DNA from: Chara braunii
Taxonomy: Eukaryota; Streptophyta; Charophyceae; Charales; Characeae
Assembly: GCA_003427395.1 (NCBI GenBank)
Contig: BFEA01000026.1
Location: 663,475-723,917 of the forward strand
Direction of reading: 5' to 3'
DNA length: 60,443 nucleotides
The notes beneath the pieces were generated by a model. The model had not been told where the DNA came from. It searched no databases and was given only the letters and a program-made list of their open reading frames with translations. This document shows positions 54,510 through 60,443 of the stretch, piece after piece; positions within the stretch are counted from its first letter, which is position 1, and each line of letters starts with the position of its first letter. Made by a program: the position numbers and the translations under genes.

Positions 54510-56295
54510 GACGCTGAGGAACTCGCACGATATACGGCCGACTTGGAGCCCGCATTTCCTGACCTCATTCGAGAGTACCACGACGTTTTCCCATCGTCGT
54601 TCTCGTACGCTGGCATCCCACCGATGCGCGATGTCGAGCACTCCATCCAGCTTGTGCCTGACTATCGTATTCACCACCAGGCACCCTACAGACTCTCGAT
54701 CCCCGAGGCCACCGAACTCAAGCCTCAGCTTGAGGAACTCCTGAGACTAGGTTTCATTAAACCCAGCAACTCCCCGTGGGGTGCACCCGTCCTCTTTGTT
54801 CGCAAAGCGGATGGAACTCTCCGTCTCTGCATCGACTATTAAGACCTCAACCGCTACACGGTTAAGAACAACTACCCCATGCCTCGTTCCGACGAGCTGT
54901 TCGACCGCCTAGCAGGCAACTGCTTCCTTACGAAGATTGATCTTCGTAGCGGTTACCATCAGATCCGCATCGCTGCAGCCGACCAGCCGAAGACAGCGTT
55001 CCGATCGCGCTTCGGCCACCACGAGTTTACGATGATGTCATTCGGCCTCACCAATGCACCCGCCATCTTCCAGAGGGCGATGAACGACATCTTCAGGGAC
55101 ATCCTGGAGCAGTTCGTTCTCGTCTACCTCGATGATATCCTGGTCTACAGTCGTACCCTTGAGGAGCATCTAAGACACCTTCGCGACATCCTTGACCGCT
55201 TACGCAGACATGGTTTCTACGCCAAGCTGAGCAAGTGCCACTTTGCCCAGCACAAAGTGGATTTCTTAGGACACTACGTGTCTGACCAGTGTCTCCACAT
55301 GGACGACGCGAAGATCACTGCTATTGCGCAGTGGCCCGCTCCCACATCCGCCAAGCAGCTTCGCAGCTTCCTAGGCCTGACCAGCTACTATAGTAATTTC
55401 ATCCGGGGATACACTAGGTATTCCTCCGTCCTTATCTCCACCCTCCTCCGGAATAACCCACCCTGGGCTTGGACACCCCTCCACGAGGACGCCTTCCGCG
55501 CCCTCAAAAAAGCGGTGACATGCGCACCGGTTCTTCACCTACCCGATTTTGATCGCCCTTTTATCCTTACCACCGATGCGTCAGACTTTGTTGTAGGAGC
55601 AGTGCTTTCTCAGGTCTTCCCCTCCTCTCCTGATTCCTCTCATCCTCGTATCCCTCGCTTCCCACCACCTACCCCTACCACTGCTTCCCGACTGACGCGT
55701 ACTCGTCCAGCTACTAACGAGCCTTCTATTGATTATTCTCCTACCATCGCCGAGGACGGCACTGTCGAGTCTCGCTCAGGTGATTGTCCGATAGCCTTCT
55801 ACTCCCGTCAGCTCCTGCCCGCCGAGATAAACTACACTGTTGATGAACGTGAGGTCCTCGTAGTAGTTTATGCCGCTCGGCACTGGCGTCACTACCTGCA
55901 CGGGGCACCGTTCACGGTGCGTACTGACAACTCTGTTGTCCAGGCTTTTCTGGCAAAACCGAAGCTCACTCTTCGACAAGCTCGCTTGTGGCGCGACCTA
56001 TCCGAGTTTAGTTTCACCACTGAGCACATTAAGGGTGAGACTAATCGGGTCGCAGATGCCCTATCCCGGCGCCCTGACCACGACCAGGAGCANATCCNGC
56101 TCNNTTCCATCTCGGTCACCACCGTCCACCACTCGGTGATCGACGAGTTTCGCACTCAGTACCGCCACTGCCCCGACTATCGCGACATCCACGCGACCCT
56201 TCGGAGTGGCAAGACCATCCCGAACTACTCTCTTGGGGACAACGGTCTTTGTGTACTGGCACGGTTCACAGGGCACCAGAGAGCCTTGTATTTGT
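54510..56295 (+). pseudogene. pol: pol of element E: reverse transcriptase and RNase H
   Basis: The RT shows [45 protein letters not shown], then a TAA (54840-54842) where the conserved Arg/Lys of the DYRxLN motif should be. It continues TKIDLRSGYHQIRI, FGLTNAPAIFQRAMNDIF and the catalytic VYLDDILVYS (YLDD at 55125-55136). The RNase H follows with LTTDASDFVVGAVLSQ, NYTVDEREVLVVVYA and a C-terminal HIKGETNRVADALSRRPD. Four undetermined bases lie at 56092-56104. The domain makes the cDNA and removes the RNA template. A frameshift near 56290 moves the coding phase. Confidence 0.92.
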
Positions 56296-57796
56296 GTCCC
56301 CTCCACTGGACATCTACGTGTCCGAGCAGTAGCAGAGTTTCATGACCAAGCAGCCGCCGGTCATATGGGTTTCCACAAGACGTTGGCTCGTGTGAGCCGC
56401 CTGTACGTCTGGCCGAAGCGCAAGGACTTTGTGAAGGACTACGTCGCAGAGTGTCCCACCTGTCAGGAGGTGAACAGTGCGAACCACTTGCCTTATGGTT
56501 TACTCTAGCCTCTTCCTATCCCCGAGAGTCATTGGCAGTCTATCTCGATGGACTTTATCGGTCCCCTTCGTCCTCCAACCCCTCGCGGTCATGATGCTAT
56601 CCTGGTCGTCGTCGACCGCTTCACGAAGCGTGCATGCTTTGTTCTGTGCCGCTATGCCATCAGTGCACGTGAGGTCGCCCACATCGTGTTTGACCGAGTC
56701 GTGCGTGACCACGGCTTATCTCTGAGCATCATATCTGACCGTGACCCACGCTTTACCAGCCGCTTCTGGCAACGGCTCCACGAGGTGTACGGCACTCAGC
56801 TCCGCTTCTCCTCGTCTTACCATCCTGAAACTGATGGTCAGACCGAGATCACGAACAGGACTCTCGGAGACATTCTCCGAAAGATTGTTCGTGACGACCA
56901 GCAGTGGGATCTCCATCTTGCCCACGCGGAGATAGCCTACAACCACGCCGTCTCGCCAGCCACGGGGACGTCGCCCTACTATTGCGACCTCGGTTCCCAC
57001 AGACTTCCTTCGACCGTCCCAGCTGCACCCCGACACGAGTTGTCCCGCGCTGGATGATTGGGTTGCACACATGACGTCGATCATGAAGACCGCACATGAG
57101 CACATAGCCGCTTCCCAGACTCGCATGGCAGCACGTGCGAACCGATCGAGGATGGATCATCCATTCAAAGTCGGTGATGATGTGCCTATCGACGCCCGCC
57201 ACTTACAGCTCGAAGCGGGCACACTTAGCAAGTTTCGGCGTCGCTTCTTTGACCCATGCCGCATCCTCCAGGCCGTCGGTTATGATACGGCATCTAGCCC
57301 GGTCAGCTTTCGTGTGAGGCTACCCGACTACCTACGCCAGACTCGTATGCACGATGTCTACCACGTCTCGTTACTGCGTCCTTACCGCAGACCTTCTGAG
57401 TGTTTCGTTGGACGACCATACGAGCGTCCTCCACCCATCATGGTGGACGGCCACGAGGAGTTCCTCGTTTCAGACATCATTGGTCGCCGAGTCACCGACG
57501 ACAACCCTCCCCACGTTGAGTATCTCGTACGTTGGAAGGGTTACCATGATGAGGAGGCTACCTGGGAGCCCCTCGAGCACTTGCAGCATGCTCGCATGTT
57601 GGTGCGTGCCTATGACCATCCTCGTCATGCTGGGTTCACTGCTCCTCCTCAGCCCACTGACCCTCCTCCTTCTCCCCCGGCTGAGGAGACCGCTGAAGTC
57701 GAGCCTGCTCCATCTGAGGCAGACCTTCAGCAGCAGCCGGATGCTTTTGAGCATCCACAACGTACTCGTCGTCGTCCTGCTCGATACGACGATTGA
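56296..57796 (+). pseudogene. pol: pol of element E: integrase with C-terminal chromodomain
   Basis: The integrase zinc finger (HHCC) is seen as FHDQAAAGHMGFHKTLARVS and ECPTCQEVN. After a TAG (56506-56508) the catalytic core follows, with D in SMDFIGPL, D in SIISDRDPRF and E in ETDGQTEITNR, the DDE triad. Near 57050 a one-base shift moves to a third phase: RMDHPFKVGDDV, FRVRLPDYLRQTRMHDVYHV, and then a chromodomain, EEFLVSDIIGRR ... VEYLVRWKGYHDEEATWEPL (about 57450-57610). The chromodomain marks a chromovirus and would target insertion to particular chromatin. The frame ends RRPARYDD at 57796. Confidence 0.92.
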
Positions 57797-58945
57797 CTCC
57801 GACTTACCTTCCCACGTCCTTGACTTCTCAGTACTCCATCCACTCCAGTTTTGCTACTTCAACTCGTCGACGTTGCGGCTCTTCCTCGACGACATTCCGG
57901 ACTTCTCATCGTGGACGTCATCGGCAGCTTCATGGACTTCGTTACGATCAGCTCTGCCTACTTTAGACGTCACCACTCTCTTACCACTTTACCCTGTACA
58001 GTACCCTGCTTGTGTCGCATGATGGTCTCCCTTTAGCCGGGTTCCTCTGAGTTGGGCTCTCCCTTGGTATACGCATAGACATCGGGACCGTAGCGTTGCC
58101 CTGGTTTCCCATCTTACGGATCTAGCTCCGACTTCCCTCACTTTAGGAGTCATTTGCATAATTCCCTTACCCATCATCTTTCTACCCTTTGCCGGCCCTC
58201 ACGCCCTAGTCAGGCAGCCCCGCATGCTTCATCTAGGTGCGCCCAGTATACCAGGTTCCCTTGTTCCCTTGCATGGTTGACCCTCCATAGCGGTCACCCC
58301 TTAGTCGAGCATTACCCGCCCTGATGGTCTACCTGTTAGGGTCATTGGTTCTGTTCGCGCCCAGTTTTCTACCCTCATTGAGCCTGATGACATGTGTCTC
58401 CCTGTTATCTATGTGTGGATGCCCTTAGGAGTTTTCGACCCCTAGGCTGCATTGGCCACCCTCAGAAACCATCCCACCCTTTGGTTTGCGACACACTCCT
58501 CCTGTGATATATGGTTGTTTTGTTGACTACTTTGTTGCTCTCGGACTGAGGCTACTGCCTCTGACATTTCTAGGATTTAGTTGTTCTGCTCTTGCTGTTC
58601 TTAGGACTTATACACTAGTCAGCTGTTCCCAGACTGAGGCAACTGCCTCCAACATTCTAGGATCTAGTTGTCACTACTTTCTGCTTTCCTAGGACATGTA
58701 TGCTAGTTAATTGCTTTTGCTTTCCTAGGACATGTATGCTAGTTAGTTGTTTTTGCTTTCACTTAGGCTGTTAGCTGTGACATTACTGTTTTGTGATATT
58801 TTCTATCCTAGGTTGCATCGCATGGACTCAGCATGGAGCTTGCTCCGCATCCTAGACGACTCAGGTTTTCTTTTTCTTTGGTAGAGTTCCGCTTCTTGGC
58901 GGAAGTGTGTTTGTATCTAGGCGATCCATCACAGGCCGAGGATCG
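57797..58945 (+). other. 3' non-coding region of element E
   Basis: There is no sustained coding phase. It contains direct repeats of GCTTTCCTAGGACATGTATG at about 58683 and 58721 plus related TCTAGGA(T/C) blocks from 58560. The sequence just before the 3' LTR (CACAGGCCGAGGATCG) is only weakly purine-rich. Confidence 0.6.
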
Positions 58946-59265
58946 TGTAGCGAACATCTGGTTGGTTGGCCTGTGAGACCAGCCCCTTGGCTTGTTCTCA
59001 CAGGCCTGTGTTCTATTCGGGGGCAGTCCAGTCCAGTCCAGGCCGGTACCTCTGTCGGTACCAGCCAGTCCAGTCCATTCCAGTCAGTCCGCTGGGGTAT
59101 ACCCCAGCACTTGTCTGTTTCGTCCTCATTCTTCACTTGGATATTTTGGAGTACGTGCGTTGGAGTCTTGCGTGGGGAGCTGCGTTGTGCCATCTCGCTC
59201 CCCCCTTCTTCCTCCATCTCCATCTCTACCACTAACGGAGCACCACACCTAGTGGGTCCGCTACA
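58946..59265 (+). repeat. 3' LTR of element E
   Basis: 320 bp, aligned without gaps to the 5' LTR with 11 substitutions. One of these lies in the terminal region (TGTAGCGAAC instead of TGTAGCGGAC). The AGTGT duplication follows at 59266-59270. Confidence 0.95.
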
Positions 59266-59479
59266 AGTGTGGTGGCGACATTCGGTCGCTGGGTTTATTT
59301 TCGTTGTCATTGGGGGCATTCCATGTGTTGCAGTTCCGGGATAGGTTTAACAGTTGTTGTTTCGCCGTAGTGTTTGGGAGAGAAGATTCGAGGCATAATG
59401 ATTGTGGAGTGCCTGTTTCGATGTAGTGCACCAACAAAGGGGCAGATAGGATGATTTCATCTGCAGCGGTGTTGTGACA

Positions 59480-60018
59480 TGTCTGCAGCGGTGCTGTTGG
59501 CGACGATGATGATGATGACGAGTTATATGACGGCGGCAATGATGATGATGACGAGTTATATGATGGCGGCAATGATGATGATGACGAGTTATATGACGGC
59601 GGCCATTAACATGATGATGATGACATGTCTGCAGCGGTGTTGTTGGCGGTGATTCTGTGTGGATTGCATGTTTTTTTGGGGGAAACGTGTCATGTAAGTA
59701 GTGGGATCCATCGGGCGAGACCGTGGCGAAACGAACTGTCGGTGGTGATGTCGCTAAAGGTTGGGACATGGGAGATGATGGTGTCAACGATGATGATGAT
59801 GACGAGTTATATGACGGCGGCGATGATGATGATGATGACGATACTTCGTCATCACCATCATCATCGCTGCCGTCATCGAACTCGTCTTCATCATCTTCGT
59901 CGACACAATCATCATCAACGTCCCAACCATCGCCGACATCATCATCGACGCTTCATTCTCGTATGGAGTCCATGGACAGCGTCCATGCAGAGTGTGCATC
60001 GCAATCGGGACAGTGACA
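59480..60018 (+). CDS. Acidic Asp/Ser-rich ORF with 33-bp repeats, possibly a 3' exon
   Basis: The frame 59723-60018 encodes a 97-residue acidic then serine-rich tail: DDDDDELYDGG, a run of Asp, then many Ser/Pro, ending in MESMDSVHAECASQSGQ. Upstream (59505-59610) three 33-bp units each encode DDDDELYDGGN, so this part has been duplicated and is separated from the main frame by a 34-nt sequence shared with 46006-46039. It could be the C-terminus of a host or transposon protein whose body lies outside, or a chance product of a (GAT)n-rich repeat. No function can be assigned. Confidence 0.3.
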
Positions 60019-60412
60019 TGCAAGTTCTCGCCAATGTCAATTGTTGTGATGGAGGTTGTTTTAATGAATGCAACACATGTGCCACTTTTATGAATGCGGT
60101 CCTTTTAAATTGATTTGAATTTCGAATGTTGTCTCTCATCTCATCTCCTTCTGGGTATATGTTGTCCATTTCATTTCATTTTCTGTTCTTGAGCGTTCCG
60201 TGTGTCACAACATTTGACAGGGTGGTCATGAAGGTGGAATTGACTTTTTTTTTTTTTTTTTTGCGTGGTTGGAGCCAGTTTTGTGCATGGGTGTACACAC
60301 AAACTCGTATTATATGTTTTCTTTATTGAACATATATATATATACACAGCCCCTCGTTTGTTGTCCTCTTCTCTCTCTCTGCCTACGGTTTACCGGGCAG
60401 TTCTGTTTGTGA

Positions 60413-60443
<31 letters not shown>
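60019..60443. other. AT-rich end of window
   Basis: No gene is recognised. A poly-T run lies at about 60245-60262, TATATATATA at 60331-60341 and an (AT)n run from 60414 to the end. Confidence 0.6.

Larger units (their letters stand above)
48964..59265 (+). mobile_element. Element E: complete Ty3/gypsy chromovirus (10,302 bp)
   Basis: It is bounded by two 320-bp LTRs (TGTAGCGGAC...GTCCGCTACA) and flanked by the 5-bp duplication AGTGT at 48959-48963 and 59266-59270. The order is LTR, tRNA-iMet primer-binding site, long leader (2.05 kb), gag, protease, RT, RNase H, integrase, chromodomain, a non-coding 3' region of 1.15 kb, LTR. This is the Ty3/gypsy order. By direct comparison the LTRs differ at 11 of 320 positions with no indel (about 3.4%). 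Stops and frameshifts in gag and pol show the copy is inactive. A purine-rich tract before the 3' LTR is weak. Confidence 0.95.

Overview
This is eukaryotic, plant-type nuclear DNA made almost entirely of transposable elements. Two retrotransposon primer-binding sites match the 3' ends of plant tRNA-iMet and tRNA-Asp. Plant-style TTTAGGG/CCCTAAA motifs sit inside a retroelement leader, and the only host-like gene encodes a trihelix (Myb/SANT-like) protein. Together with the very dense, nested repeats this suits a charophyte green alga such as Chara, but that assignment is inference and no marker gene proves it. There is no bacterial-style operon, no rRNA and no convincing functional tRNA gene. 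Left part (1-13 kb): fragments of two LINE elements (38-1030 minus, 3730-5272 plus with poly(A)), tRNA-derived SINEs, several foldback (MITE-like) elements, and simple or minisatellite repeats. The most striking is a foldback at 9310-10140 whose centre is seven 36-bp units, each carrying an 18-bp palindrome. From 13.1 to 16.07 kb lie an unknown decayed coding fragment and a GC-rich minisatellite region ending in an LTR-like end plus a tRNA-Asp primer-binding site (element X). Middle part (16.07-40.0 kb): three copies of a 5.6-7 kb non-coding repeat unit with termini TGTCGAG...CCGACA: unit A (16070-22599), unit B (26906-33914, opposite orientation) and unit C (about 34400-39998). I interpret these as giant LTRs. 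Between A and B lie a decayed gag (22600-25043, minus) joined to an end of this LTR, and a tandem duplication of that end (25089-26690). Each unit carries an array of small hairpins with a near-constant loop and stems that differ from hairpin to hairpin but remain self-complementary. Right part (40-60.4 kb): a truncated minus-strand chromovirus relative (D, 39999-42665), a LINE 3' part (42830-43980), the trihelix gene (46169-47760, running into an assembly gap), a downstream exon-like segment (48481-48918), and a complete Ty3/gypsy chromovirus E (48964-59265). E has two 320-bp LTRs, a 5-bp target duplication, gag, protease, reverse transcriptase, RNase H, integrase and chromodomain, but many stops and frameshifts. 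An acidic, serine-rich ORF lies beyond it. E and the gag remnant F share an eight-C tract 27 nt before the gag stop, with pol in the -1 frame, which suggests programmed -1 frameshifting in the ancestral family. Nearly all coding sequence here is broken, so the genes do not form a pathway. The window is best read as layered retrotransposon insertions around one host gene locus.
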